A stretch of DNA of 64,000 nt from Halospina sp040196175 (GCF_040196175.1 NZ_JBEFNF010000001.1:930001-994000), one strand, 5' to 3'; counted from the stretch's first letter, positions 51,259-60,765 are shown. The notes: generated by a model from the letters alone, not told the origin. Numbers and translations: made by a program.

Positions 51259-52260
51259 TCAGTGGTTTTCCGGGTAGTGCACCCGGTGGCAAAGGGCAGT
51301 GCTGTCGTTGCGGCAGAGGGCTGCCATGGTTTCGGGCAGCGCCTCGAAGTTGCTCTCGCCGTCAATGAGTACGTCCAGTTCCACGTGCGTGAGCAGCGAC
51401 AGGGCCAGCTCCAGGCGATCACGGTGTGACCATGCCGGACGCCTTTCGGGGCTGACATGGCCAACCTGACTGGCCCTGAGGGTCAGGCGGCGGGAATGGA
51501 AGGCACCACCCAGCGGGACGTTGACCGGTTGATCGCCATACCAGCTCATCTCGATGATCCGGCCCTCGGTGCCCGCAAGGGCGATGGCGTGGTCGAGGCC
51601 TGCCGGGTTGCCGCTGGCGTGGATCACCAAGTCATGGTCATCACTGCGCAGATCCGGGTCAAAATGTACGCCCAGTGCCTCAAGGATGCGCTGACGGGAA
51701 GGTTCCGTATCCACGGCTGTCACCCGGGTGCCCGGCAGGCGCTGGCAGAGCCAGGCCATGAGGGCGCCAACAACGCCACAGCCAACAACGGCGATGCGCT
51801 CGCCAATGGCGGCCTGTGCATCCCAGACGCCGTTGATGGCGGTTTCCATATTGGCCGTGAGGACGGCGCGTTCGGCTGGTACGCTGTCCGGTAACGGCAC
51901 AACTGCGGAGACCGGCACCCGGAAACGCGTCTGGTGCGGGAACAGGCTGAAAACGGTGCAGCCCTGCAGTTCCGCGGGCCCCTGGACCACACGACCGACA
52001 TTACTGTAGCCGTGGCGCACCGGCCACGGGAACTCACCTGCCTGGAAGGGTGCACGCATGCGCTCATGCTCCGAGTAGGGGATGCGGCCATTGAAAACCA
52101 GGGACTCGGTGCCACGGCTGATGCCAGTGTATAGGGTGGCGACCTCCACCGTTGGCTCGCTCTCCGGGGCGTCCAGGTCCGGGTTGGTGGGCTGGATCTC
52201 CCCCAGGGCTGGGCCAGTGATCCAGAATGCGCGTACTCTAGGGTTGGGTTCAGCGTTCAT
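51259..52260 (-). CDS. MDR-family zinc-type alcohol dehydrogenase-like oxidoreductase
   Basis: 333 residues. GroES-like N-terminus (VATLYTGISRGTESLVFNGR, PVRHGYSNVGRV) and a Rossmann domain with GERIAVVGCGVVGALMAWL. The usual catalytic-zinc Cys and the four structural cysteines are absent, so it is probably zinc-independent. It may reduce a keto side chain. ATG at 52260, 13 bp upstream of the PTPS-like gene on the same strand; divergent from the CDP-alcohol phosphatidyltransferase gene with a 70-bp gap. Confidence 0.85.
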   Translation of the reverse strand: MNAEPNPRVRAFWITGPALGEIQPTNPDLDAPESEPTVEVATLYTGISRGTESLVFNGRIPYSEHERMRAPFQAGEFPWPVRHGYSNVGRVVQGPAELQGCTVFSLFPHQTRFRVPVSAVVPLPDSVPAERAVLTANMETAINGVWDAQAAIGERIAVVGCGVVGALMAWLCQRLPGTRVTAVDTEPSRQRILEALGVHFDPDLRSDDHDLVIHASGNPAGLDHAIALAGTEGRIIEMSWYGDQPVNVPLGGAFHSRRLTLRASQVGHVSPERRPAWSHRDRLELALSLLTHVELDVLIDGESNFEALPETMAALCRNDSTALCHRVHYPENH

Positions 52261-52330
52261 GCTTGGCGCCTTTAGGTTTTGGTCAGCGTTATTATTGACC
52301 TTGACGCGGGGTTGCGGCAAAGGGGATCAG

Positions 52331-53077
52331 ATGGCCATTTGGAAAGGGATAGAGCGCAACGGTGTCAGCGAGGAGCTGCTGCTGATAGCCGTGTCCTTCG
52401 CCGTCATTACGGGCGGGTTCTGGTACTGGATCGGTATGCCGCTGGGGTTACTGGTCGTACCGATCTTTGGGTATGTGCTGCTTGCGGGGTTGGTCATGGC
52501 CGGGATAGAAGGGCAGCAGGGCCTTGGCCCCGCCAACAGGGTGACTTTCTACCGGGCGCTGGGCGTGCTCGCCCTTTTGAGCGTTCTGGGGGAGCCTCAG
52601 GTGCTGGCTCGATTCCAGTGGGCCTGGGTGATACTTGCGCTCGCGGTCCTCATTCTGGACGGCCTGGATGGCTATCTGGCTCGACGCTTCCGCGAGAGCT
52701 CGGCGTTCGGGGCAAGGTTTGATATGGAAGTGGACGCAGCGCTTACCCTGACGCTTTGCCTGGGAGTCTGGGTACTCGACATCACAGGGCCCTGGGTGCT
52801 TGTTCTGGGTCTGATGCGCTACCTGTTCGTTGCCGCAGGCTGGGTATGGCGCTGGGTCAATCACCCCTTGCCCGAGAGCTTCCGGCGTAAGACCATCTGT
52901 GTATGGCAGATTGCCAGCCTTGTGATCGTCCTGGTGCCGGTCACGCCGTTATGGCTTGCGGTCTGGATACTGGCGCCGGCACTGGCGCTGCTGGCGTACT
53001 CATTCACCGTGGATCTGGCCTGGCTTTACCGGGCGGGAGGACAGCATGAAATGCACGGGCACGGCTCTCAAACGTAA
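52331..53077 (+). CDS. CDP-alcohol phosphatidyltransferase family protein
   Basis: 248-residue integral membrane enzyme with about six helices. The full catalytic motif D-G-x2-A-R-x8-G-x3-D-x3-D is seen in DGYLARRFRESSAFGARFD plus MEVD (near residues 117-140). It condenses a CDP-alcohol (for example CDP-diacylglycerol) with a second alcohol to form a phosphodiester lipid; the acceptor is unknown. Divergent from the MDR/PTPS/GT operon and overlapping yceI by 32 bp. Confidence 0.9.
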   Translation: MAIWKGIERNGVSEELLLIAVSFAVITGGFWYWIGMPLGLLVVPIFGYVLLAGLVMAGIEGQQGLGPANRVTFYRALGVLALLSVLGEPQVLARFQWAWVILALAVLILDGLDGYLARRFRESSAFGARFDMEVDAALTLTLCLGVWVLDITGPWVLVLGLMRYLFVAAGWVWRWVNHPLPESFRRKTICVWQIASLVIVLVPVTPLWLAVWILAPALALLAYSFTVDLAWLYRAGGQHEMHGHGSQT

Positions 53078-53672
53078 CGCACTCGCAGCGGCCATCCTGG
53101 CCGGGGGAATGGTAATCAGCGGCAATGCGGTTGCGGAGCCACAAAAGTACACCATCGATGATGAGCACTTCACCATGACCTTCAAGGTCATGCACATTGG
53201 TTATGCCCGGGTGATCGGGATGTTCCGGGAAGTGGAGGGGCAATTCGTCTATGACCCGGAGAAACAGACCGTAAGCGACGGCGAGGTCGTTTTCCAGGCG
53301 GACAGCGTGTTCACCAACCACGAGGAGCGGGACGAGCATCTACGGGGCGAGGACTTCCTGAACGTCTCAGAGCACCCGGAAATCCGCTTCGAGGTTACGG
53401 GCTTCGAGATGACCGGAGAATCCACCGGGAAGCTGACCGGAGACCTGTCGATGCTGGGCAAGACGAACCCGGTAACTCTGGATGTTGTACTGAACAAGGC
53501 GGCAGAGTACCCCATCGGACATGGTGACTATACCCTGGGGCTTTCAGCGCACGCAGTGATCGAGCGCAGTGACTGGGGGATGACCTATGGGATTGCGGAC
53601 GAACTGGTGGGGGATGAGGTGCGATTGCAGTTCGAGTTTGAGGCCAATCGCAACGATGGCGGCTGGTTCTGA
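53046..53672 (+). CDS. YceI family periplasmic protein
   Basis: 208 residues. Signal peptide (ALAAAILAGGMVISGNAVAEP), then the YceI lipocalin-like barrel: YTIDDEHFTMTFKVMHIGYARVIGMF, DSVFTNHEERDEHLRGEDFL, HPEIRFEVT and GDLSMLGKTNPVTLDV. Binds polyisoprenoid-like lipids in known members. GGGAGG precedes its ATG within the preceding gene, so the two are coupled. Its 3' end is overlapped by the antisense DUF7352 gene. Confidence 0.93.
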   Translation: MKCTGTALKRNALAAAILAGGMVISGNAVAEPQKYTIDDEHFTMTFKVMHIGYARVIGMFREVEGQFVYDPEKQTVSDGEVVFQADSVFTNHEERDEHLRGEDFLNVSEHPEIRFEVTGFEMTGESTGKLTGDLSMLGKTNPVTLDVVLNKAAEYPIGHGDYTLGLSAHAVIERSDWGMTYGIADELVGDEVRLQFEFEANRNDGGWF

Positions 53673-53995
53673 GGGCTGCTCTCTGAGGCCGACGCCGGTG
53701 GGCGGGCACCCTTCTGGCCAGCGAACCGAATGAACACGTGATAGGCTTCAGGCGCATGGGTGTCGAGAGCGGTGCCCACGTAGCCGAAATCATCCCCGAT
53801 GGGCTGCCCCGAGGCGATGACCCGGAACTCCACCCTCGACTCGGGCGTCCCCGCTTTCAGGGGAATCTCTACCCAGAGGTGAACCCGGTTCTCGGCCGGA
53901 ATGTACTCGGTGCGCACAACCCGGAAACCATCGGTCAGTGTCAGAGAGGTATCGTTGTCAGAGGCATCGAGGCGGTACTTGAGGATGGTTTTCAT
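53585..53995 (-). CDS. DUF7352-like small protein with an antisense C-terminal tail
   Basis: 136 residues. The first 95 match small phage/proteobacterial DUF7352 proteins as I remember them (MKTILKYRLDASDN, VHLWVEIPL, RVIASGQPIGDDFGYVGTA, EAYHVFIRF). The last 40 (Ser/Pro/Asn-rich) are simply the antisense of the yceI 3' end, an 88-bp overlap, so the original stop was probably lost. Function unknown. Confidence 0.6.
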   Translation of the reverse strand: MKTILKYRLDASDNDTSLTLTDGFRVVRTEYIPAENRVHLWVEIPLKAGTPESRVEFRVIASGQPIGDDFGYVGTALDTHAPEAYHVFIRFAGQKGARPPASASESSPQNQPPSLRLASNSNCNRTSSPTSSSAIP

Positions 53996-54092
53996 GGCCG
54001 GTCTCCTCTGTTGGTGACAGGCTCAGTATCATTGGCTGATTGCATCCAATAAATAAGGTTTTCTAAGTTTCTATGGCGAAAAAATCTGATGA

Positions 54093-54977
54093 TCAGCCGC
54101 CGGAGCAGATGGCCTTTATCCCCGGGTGACGCATCCCTTCCACGCCATAAAGGGCATAGATCTGGTCGCGTACGGTCTCAATGCTCGCGATCTCTTCGAC
54201 CTGGTACTGGCGGCAGACTTCCTCGCGGATCAGTGTCGGGGCGGCGAACACGCCGAGTCCAGTACGGCCAAATACCTTGATCAGGGCACTGTCATCAATT
54301 TCCGCGGCTTCTCGCACACGGATGCCCTGGTCGCGGAACCACTGCATGAGCTGCTGGTAGTAGGGCGCATCCAGGGCGCTGGCAAGAAAAGGAAAAGCGT
54401 CCAGACTGGCGGGGAATCCCGGCGCCAGACGTTGCGCCAGAGATGGTTCCGCAAACAGGCTGATAGCGGATTGGCTTAGGGGATTCAGATACCAGCGGAA
54501 ATCCTCTTCCCCTGCCGGTGGTCTGTCCGTGATCACTACATCCAGATCATGGCGGGCCAGGGCACCGGTGAGGTCTTCCGGGGTCCCGGTGCGGCATCTG
54601 AGGGTGACGGGCGTGGCGATATCAAGTGCTGGCGCAATCACCCGGTAGGCAAACAGCTTGTGGATTGAGGCCACGATGCCAACTCGCAGCTTGCGTGCCG
54701 GTGCCGCATCCGCGTCGTCCAGCCATGCTTCCAGTTCCTCCGCGGTGCGGAACATCGGGTCGGCATACTGGAAAACTGTGCGCCCGGTATCGGTCATGAG
54801 CAGACGGCGACCGCGGCGCTCAAAGAGGCGTGTTCCCAGATCTGCCTCGAAGGTACTGATCTGACCGCTCAGTGTCTGTGGCGCAAGGTCCAGTGCCTCG
54901 GCGGCTCGTGCGATTGAACCTTCCCGGGCCACCACCCAGAAATGGTGCAGATGACGGTAATTCAGCCGTTGGCGCAC
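54093..54977 (-). CDS. LysR-family regulator, NhaR-like
   Basis: About 294 residues. The winged HTH starts NYRHLHHFWVVAREGSIARAA, with ALDLAPQTLSGQISTFEADL; NhaR opens the same way. The effector domain has FGRTGLGVFAAPTLI and the C-terminal HPGIKAIC, again NhaR-like. In E. coli NhaR activates the nhaA antiporter in response to sodium; no antiporter gene is adjacent here. GTG start at 54977 with GGAGG 7 bp upstream; the frame to 55067 is not supported. Divergent from the deacetylase gene. Confidence 0.88.
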   Translation of the reverse strand: MRQRLNYRHLHHFWVVAREGSIARAAEALDLAPQTLSGQISTFEADLGTRLFERRGRRLLMTDTGRTVFQYADPMFRTAEELEAWLDDADAAPARKLRVGIVASIHKLFAYRVIAPALDIATPVTLRCRTGTPEDLTGALARHDLDVVITDRPPAGEEDFRWYLNPLSQSAISLFAEPSLAQRLAPGFPASLDAFPFLASALDAPYYQQLMQWFRDQGIRVREAAEIDDSALIKVFGRTGLGVFAAPTLIREEVCRQYQVEEIASIETVRDQIYALYGVEGMRHPGIKAICSGG

Positions 54978-55053
54978 GTCTGGTCCTCCTTCAGGTTGGC
55001 AAGGCTTCGGGTCCCTTATACAGTTATACGATCCCTGAGTGAAAGGTCTTCTT

Positions 55054-55956
55054 GTGGTTCCAATCATCCATCACCCGTGCTACAGCTTCCCGTTCCCGGG
55101 GTCACATCGCTTTCCCATGAGCAAGTTCGGCCTGCTCATGGAGCATCTCAGCGAAACCGGGATCGCCACTGCGGCCAATCGCTTCCGGCCAGGGCGCTGC
55201 CGTCGCGACTGGCTGCACGCGGTGCACTGCCCGGATTACATCGAGCGCTTCCGCAACAACTGGCTCACTCACCGGGAACTCAAGCGGGTAAATCTGCCTT
55301 GGAGCGAAGGGCTGGTCCGTCGCACATTGACGTCACCGGCCGGCACGGTTCTGACAGCGCAGCTGGCCCTTCACTATGGGGTCGCCTGCCATCAGGCCGG
55401 CGGCACCCATCACGCCCAGTACAATGTTGCTGCTGGGTTCTGTATTATCAATGACCTGGCCGTGGCATCCCATGTTCTGGTTGAACACAATCGACTGGAG
55501 CGGATCCTGATTTTCGATTGCGATGTACATCAGGGCGATGGCACTGCGCGCCTGCTGGCGGATGAGCCACGCGCCGTCACCTGTTCCATTCACTGTGGCC
55601 GGAATTTCCCCTTCACCAAGGCCCTGAGCGATGTGGACGTGGCCCTTCCGGATGGGCTGGAGGACGACGATTACCTGAACGAGGTTTCCGACTGTCTGCA
55701 CGCGCAGCTGGACCGATGGCAGCCTGATTTGGTGCTGTACGCGGCGGGTGTGGACATCTACTCAGGAGACCCATTGGGGCGTCTGAGGGTCAGCGAAGAA
55801 GGCATCCGGCGTCGGGAGGCGCTGGTTCTGGATACCCTGAAAAAGCGCCAGATTCCCGTGGCGAGCGTTATCGCGGGTGGCTATGACGATGACCGGCAAG
55901 CACTGGCGCGCCGCCACGCAATTGTGACTGAACAGGCATACCGACTCTACCTCTGA
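55054..55956 (+). CDS. Histone-deacetylase-family amidohydrolase
   Basis: About 300 residues of the class IV-like bacterial HDAC/acetylpolyamine amidohydrolase family: HHPCYSFPFPGSHRFPMSKF, GGTHHAQYNVAAGFCIIND (His-His dyad), DCDVHQGDGTA (D-x-H zinc ligands) and YAAGVDIYSGDPLGRL (third Asp). Hydrolyses N-acyl amides such as acetyl-lysine or acetylpolyamines. The start is uncertain: GTG at 55054 (AAGG upstream) or GTG at 55039. It converges on the truncated hemoglobin gene with a 10-bp overlap. Confidence 0.92.
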   Translation: MVPIIHHPCYSFPFPGSHRFPMSKFGLLMEHLSETGIATAANRFRPGRCRRDWLHAVHCPDYIERFRNNWLTHRELKRVNLPWSEGLVRRTLTSPAGTVLTAQLALHYGVACHQAGGTHHAQYNVAAGFCIINDLAVASHVLVEHNRLERILIFDCDVHQGDGTARLLADEPRAVTCSIHCGRNFPFTKALSDVDVALPDGLEDDDYLNEVSDCLHAQLDRWQPDLVLYAAGVDIYSGDPLGRLRVSEEGIRRREALVLDTLKKRQIPVASVIAGGYDDDRQALARRHAIVTEQAYRLYL

Positions 55957-56348
55957 GTCTCCAGCAGCCAAGTCTGTAGATTGATCAGGATGCGGTCCGC
56001 AACCCGGTGCGCCTTATCGGCATAAGGCCCCTCGAACAGCTCGTTCACAGTCGCATGGAAGTGTGCCCCCCAGCGTTCAAAATGTTGCGGCTCCAATGGC
56101 TGCTTCGCATGCACCGCTTCATGTTTTGCAACCATGTTCTGTGTGTACGCGCCGCGCTCGCCCAGCAGCATCTTGCGCCAATAGGCCTCAATGGTGGGCA
56201 GATGATGATCGAGGTCGACGCCAGCGGTTTCCAGAAATACGGGCGCCATGACCGGGTCGTCCAAGAGCCGGCCGTAGAAAGTCTGAACCAGTTGGTGGAT
56301 GGCTTCAGGGCTGTCGAGATCGGTTTCCGGTCGCTGATCCAAGGGCAT
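55947..56348 (-). CDS. Group III truncated hemoglobin
   Basis: 133 residues with the group III pattern: IHQLVQTFYGRLLDDPVMAPVF, then LPTIEAYWRKMLLGE, and the proximal His region in HFERWGAHFHATVNELFEG. Binds heme and likely handles O2 or NO. ATG at 56348; an in-frame TTG at 56357 is possible. Shares its 3' end (10 bp) with the opposite deacetylase gene. Confidence 0.92.
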   Translation of the reverse strand: MPLDQRPETDLDSPEAIHQLVQTFYGRLLDDPVMAPVFLETAGVDLDHHLPTIEAYWRKMLLGERGAYTQNMVAKHEAVHAKQPLEPQHFERWGAHFHATVNELFEGPYADKAHRVADRILINLQTWLLETQR

Positions 56349-56396
56349 CGGTTCCAAGCTTAGCTGTCCGCATCTGGTTCAAAGTCTGCCACCTGG

Positions 56397-56421
56397 TTCC
56401 GGGCATAGCAATTGCCCGGAA
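56397..56421 (-). terminator. Stem-loop between betA and the hemoglobin gene
   Basis: Perfect 9-bp inverted repeat TTCCGGGCA / TGCCCGGAA with a 7-nt loop. It lies 50 bp after the betA stop. There is no T-run on either side, so it may act as a weak terminator or mRNA-stability element. Confidence 0.45.
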
Positions 56422-56470
56422 GCTATTGGGTCGATGGTGCATTGTGCCTTGAATCATTGGCGACTGGGCG

Positions 56471-58168
56471 TCATTTCGCCTCGCGTGCAGGTGAGCCTTC
56501 ACGCTGCTGCGCCTGCCAGCTCGGAGCGTAGTAGACATCCGCTTGAGACGGCGGCAGCGGCTCGCGACCCAGAATATGGTCGGCCGCTTTTTCGCCGATC
56601 ATGATGGTTGGGGCGTTGATATTGCCGTTAGTAACAGTGGGCATGATGGATGAGTCCACCACGCGCAGGTTCTCCACGCCGCGCACACGACATTCCGGAT
56701 CTACTACCGCCATGTCGTCCTCGCCCATGCGGCAGGTTCCGCAAGGATGATAGGCGGTCTCCGCACTTCGGGCGACCCAGTCGTCAATCTCATCGTCGGT
56801 CTGGACTTCCTTGCCTGGCGAGACTTCGTTGCCTCGATAGGGATCAAACGCCGGCTGAGCAAAAAGTTCACGGGTCAGGCGCAGCCCGTCGCGGTAAGCC
56901 TGCTTGTCCGCTTCCTCGGTCAGGTAGTTGAACTGCATCCGGGGTGGATCTGATGGATCCGCCGACCGCAGCCAGACACGACCGCGACTGTAGGGCTTGT
57001 TGGCGCCCAGGTGCACCTGGAAGCCGTGTCCCTTGACCGCGCTGGAGCCGTCGTAGGCGATGGCGCCGGCGAGGAAGTGGTATTGCAGGTCCGGGTATTG
57101 GAGGCCGGCGCGACTACGGATGTAGCCGTTGGATTCGAACTGGTTGCTGGCGCCCAGGCCGGTTTTGGTCAGGAGCCACCGGGCCCCGATCCACCCTTGG
57201 GCAATGGGGTTGAGCCAACCGTTCAGCGTGATTTTCTGCGTACAGCGCTGCTGAACCCAGACCTCAAGATGATCCTGCAGGTTTTCGCCCACGCCAGGCA
57301 GATCCTTGACGACCTCAATGCCATGCTCGCGCAGCTGCTGGGCTGGGCCAATGCCTGAGAGCATGAGCAGCTTGGGCGAATTGAAAGCGCTGGCGGACAG
57401 GATGACTTCCTTGCGCGCACGCACCCGCACGAATTTGTTGTGCTGTTTGTATTCCACACCTACGGCGCGCTGACCTTCCATGATCACGCGCTGCGTGTGT
57501 GCGTGCATTTCCAGTTGAAGGTTATCGCGTTTCAGGGCGGGCTTGAGATAGGCGTTGGCTGTGGATGCACGCACGCCATTTTGCACCGTCATATCCATGC
57601 GACAGAAGCCTTCCTGACGGTAGCCGTTATAGTCGCCGGTCTGGCCGTATCCGGCTTGCTCGCCCGCCTCTATAAAGGCGCGGTAGAGTGGGTTACGCAT
57701 GTTATTACCGTTGCATACGCCCAGCGGTCCGCCGGTGCCGCGGTAGTCGTCCGCGCCATAGATGCAGTCCTCGGCGCGCTGGAAGTAGGGCAGTACATCC
57801 GAGTAGTCCCAACCGCGGGCACCGCGTTCCGCCCATTCAGCAAAATCCCCGGCAGAGCCGCGAACATAGGCCATGCCATTGATCGACGAGGAGCCGCCGA
57901 TTACCTTGCCCCGGGCCTGATGAAGGCAGCGGTCATGCAGCCCCGGCTCCGGCTCCGTGTGCAGGCCCCAGTCAAAGCGGGGTTTGTTCAGAGGGATGGA
58001 GAAAGCAGTGGGCATCTGGATGAAGATGGAGTTGTCTTTGCCACCGAACTCCAGCACTAAGACCTGATGGGTCCCATCCCGGCTCAGCCTGTCTGCCAGA
58101 ACGGAGCCGGCAGAGCCGGCCCCCACGATGACGTAATCGAATTCCCGGTCAAAGTGCTGTTCACTCAT
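56471..58168 (-). CDS. betA: Choline dehydrogenase (GMC oxidoreductase)
   Basis: 565-residue FAD enzyme oxidising choline to betaine aldehyde. FAD-binding DYVIVGAGSAGSVLADRLS at the N-terminus; GMC signature around GKVIGGSSSINGMAYVRG; active-site end YHPCGTCRMG and NGNINAPTIMIGEKAAD. Length matches BetA (about 556). ATG at 58168; 20 bp downstream of the BCCT gene on the same strand, so choline uptake and oxidation are cotranscribed. betB and betI are not in the window. Confidence 0.94.
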   Translation of the reverse strand: MSEQHFDREFDYVIVGAGSAGSVLADRLSRDGTHQVLVLEFGGKDNSIFIQMPTAFSIPLNKPRFDWGLHTEPEPGLHDRCLHQARGKVIGGSSSINGMAYVRGSAGDFAEWAERGARGWDYSDVLPYFQRAEDCIYGADDYRGTGGPLGVCNGNNMRNPLYRAFIEAGEQAGYGQTGDYNGYRQEGFCRMDMTVQNGVRASTANAYLKPALKRDNLQLEMHAHTQRVIMEGQRAVGVEYKQHNKFVRVRARKEVILSASAFNSPKLLMLSGIGPAQQLREHGIEVVKDLPGVGENLQDHLEVWVQQRCTQKITLNGWLNPIAQGWIGARWLLTKTGLGASNQFESNGYIRSRAGLQYPDLQYHFLAGAIAYDGSSAVKGHGFQVHLGANKPYSRGRVWLRSADPSDPPRMQFNYLTEEADKQAYRDGLRLTRELFAQPAFDPYRGNEVSPGKEVQTDDEIDDWVARSAETAYHPCGTCRMGEDDMAVVDPECRVRGVENLRVVDSSIMPTVTNGNINAPTIMIGEKAADHILGREPLPPSQADVYYAPSWQAQQREGSPAREAK

Positions 58169-58188
58169 GATCTGCCCTCGGTTCCTGT

Positions 58189-60231
58189 TTATTCCCCGCT
58201 TTGGTTGCGTTGGCCCGGCATGGAGACATCGCCAGGCGCTTCCCGGCACCGTTGCAGATAGTCCATGTGACGCTCGTACTGATCAAGAATGTCCTCAATG
58301 ATCTGGGACTGGGTATAGTCCATCAGGTCGTAGCCCTGACCGCCTTCTGCCAGATGCACCTCAAGCTGGCAATAGTCGTTGTGCTCGGCGTGGGGCCGGA
58401 TAGCGAAGGCGGGCATGGTCGCCATACGGGGCCAGACCTGATAGGTGAACAGGCCGTCCTCGCCCAGATCCACGTCGAGCTCCAGATGCCGGAGGTCGTC
58501 ATCCCAGCCGCTGGTCCTGGCTTCCACACCCCGTTCGCGCAGTTCGTGTTCGATCTCGCCCATTGCCGGTTTTACGGTCTGCTCAAGAAAGCGCATGGCC
58601 TGATTGTAGTCCGGGAAACTGATGGCCCGGGTCAGGCGCTGACGCCAAGTGGGCGCATTGACGTCCGTGCCGGCGAAGGCGCCCGCCGGGGCTGGCCTTG
58701 GACGGCGATGCTTGAGCGACTCGGTCTTCAGCGCTTTGTAGAGCCCCACCATGATGAAGAAAAGCACTACCGAGAACGGCAGCCCCATGATCACAACTGT
58801 GCTCTGGAGTGCGTGCAGGCCACCGGCCATCAGCAGTGCCAGGGTGAGGAGACCGATGATGGAGGCCCAGAGAATGCGCATCCAAACCGGTGCGTCATGG
58901 TTCACATCCTTCAGGATAGAGGTGAAGTTTGACAGTACCAGTGCGCCTGAGTCGCCGGAGGTGACAAAGAACACGATCGCCAGGATGGAAACCACAATCG
59001 TAGTCAGCCCTGCCCAGGGCAGGCTTTCCATGAACATGTAGATCGACGATGCCGGATTGTTCATCGCCTGTTGGCCAAAGGATTCGGCGCCATTCATGAC
59101 CATGTCGATAGCGCTGTTCCCCATGATGGACATCCATACCATCATGAAGGTCATGGGCAGAATAAGCGTTCCGACCGTGAACTGCCGGATGGTTCGGCCG
59201 CGTGAAATGCGCGCCAGGAAAAGCCCTACAAAGGGACCCCAGGCAATCCACCAGGCCCAGAAGAAGATGGTCCAGCCATTGAGCCAGTCGGTGGGTTGAT
59301 CATAGGCATAGGTGTTGAACGACATACTGATGAACCCGGTAATGTAATCGCCGATGTTCATCACCAGGGCGTTCAGCAGAAAGATGGTGGGTCCGGCGAC
59401 CAGTACGAAGATCACCAGCAGCGCAGCCAGCAGCATATTGAATTCGGACAGCCGGCGAATGCCTTTTTCCACACCGCTCACGGCCGAAAGAGTAGCGAAA
59501 ATCACGATCATGAGCACCAGTAAGGCCTGAACCCAGGTGGTTTCCGGCAGGCCGAACAATTCGGCCAGGCCGTAGTTCAACTGGATCACACCGATACCCA
59601 GGCTGGTGGCAATGCCGAACACCGTGCCCAGCACCGCGGCGATGTCCACTACATGGCCGATAGGGCCGTAAATGCCGCGCCCGAAGATGGGGTACAGGGC
59701 TGATCGAATCGTCAGTGGCAGGTTATGGCGATAACTGAAATAGGCCAGGGACATACCTACCAGGGTATAGATGCCCCAGCCGGATACGCCCCAGTGCAGA
59801 AAAGTCAGCTCCATTGCATGGCGAGCTGCTTCGACGGTCCCGCCCTCGCCCTGTGGGGGTGCCAAGAACTGGGAAACCGGCTCGGCAATGCAGAAGAACA
59901 GCAGGTCAATGCCGATGCCGGCGGCAAATAGCATCGACGCCCAGGACACGATATTGAATTCCGGTTTGGAGTGGTCCGGGCCCAGGCGGATATCGCCAAA
60001 GCGTGAGGCTGCGATGATGATCACGAAAGCCAGATAGGCTACTACCGTGAGGAAGTAATACCAGCCGAAGGTGTTCGAGACCCATCCCAGCACGGTGTTG
60101 ATTGCGCCTTCCGCCGAACCCGTAAAGAACATGGTCCAGAGCGCGAAGAGCACGATCAGAACGGATGATGCGAAGAAAACGGTTGGATTGAGCCGGTCGC
60201 GGGCTTCGGCCGCTGGGGCCTGTTGATCCAT
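58189..60231 (-). CDS. betT: BCCT-family choline transporter
   Basis: 680 residues with twelve membrane helices. BCCT signature WAWWIAWGPFVGLFLARISRGRTIR and the glycine-rich WASMLFAAGIGIDLLFFCIAEP. A long cytosolic C-terminal tail (about 500-680) resembles the osmosensing tail of BetT. Placed before betA, so choline is the likely substrate; sodium- or proton-driven cannot be decided. GGGGAG precedes the ATG at 60231. Supplies choline for glycine-betaine synthesis under salt stress. Confidence 0.93.
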   Translation of the reverse strand: MDQQAPAAEARDRLNPTVFFASSVLIVLFALWTMFFTGSAEGAINTVLGWVSNTFGWYYFLTVVAYLAFVIIIAASRFGDIRLGPDHSKPEFNIVSWASMLFAAGIGIDLLFFCIAEPVSQFLAPPQGEGGTVEAARHAMELTFLHWGVSGWGIYTLVGMSLAYFSYRHNLPLTIRSALYPIFGRGIYGPIGHVVDIAAVLGTVFGIATSLGIGVIQLNYGLAELFGLPETTWVQALLVLMIVIFATLSAVSGVEKGIRRLSEFNMLLAALLVIFVLVAGPTIFLLNALVMNIGDYITGFISMSFNTYAYDQPTDWLNGWTIFFWAWWIAWGPFVGLFLARISRGRTIRQFTVGTLILPMTFMMVWMSIMGNSAIDMVMNGAESFGQQAMNNPASSIYMFMESLPWAGLTTIVVSILAIVFFVTSGDSGALVLSNFTSILKDVNHDAPVWMRILWASIIGLLTLALLMAGGLHALQSTVVIMGLPFSVVLFFIMVGLYKALKTESLKHRRPRPAPAGAFAGTDVNAPTWRQRLTRAISFPDYNQAMRFLEQTVKPAMGEIEHELRERGVEARTSGWDDDLRHLELDVDLGEDGLFTYQVWPRMATMPAFAIRPHAEHNDYCQLEVHLAEGGQGYDLMDYTQSQIIEDILDQYERHMDYLQRCREAPGDVSMPGQRNQSGE

Positions 60232-60517
60232 ACGGTAACTCCCCAATTTTTATTTGTGGTTTTCAATCGTCGGGATGTTATCCCACCCAAGCTACCTTGG
60301 GCTATCGGTACTTAATCTTGGTATCTGATATGTCGAGTCGAGCGTAATTTGGACTTCGTGACCCGGTATCCAGAATCTCCTAGTACCAATAAGCTGAAAT
60401 CAGAATAACTAAGAGTTAAGCGTAGCAGTCAAGAAAGCAGGGGAGCGTTATTGTTTCCGGATCTCGGTTGAACGGATGTCCAACTCGGGGGAAGCGCACT
60501 GCAGGCCAGTCTCTGGA

Positions 60518-60609
<92 letters not shown>

Positions 60610-60765
60610 GCAGCAAGGGTCGTATTCTAACGGCTCTGCGGCGCGGCGAAAAGCCAGGACTATTCAGGCTTTTTGCCGCTGGAAAGCGTCTCCTCAGGTG
60701 GAGGGGAGGACTGGAAGATGTTAGAAATAGGCTCTTCTCTTTTCGGCCTTAGGAGTGTCTGAACC

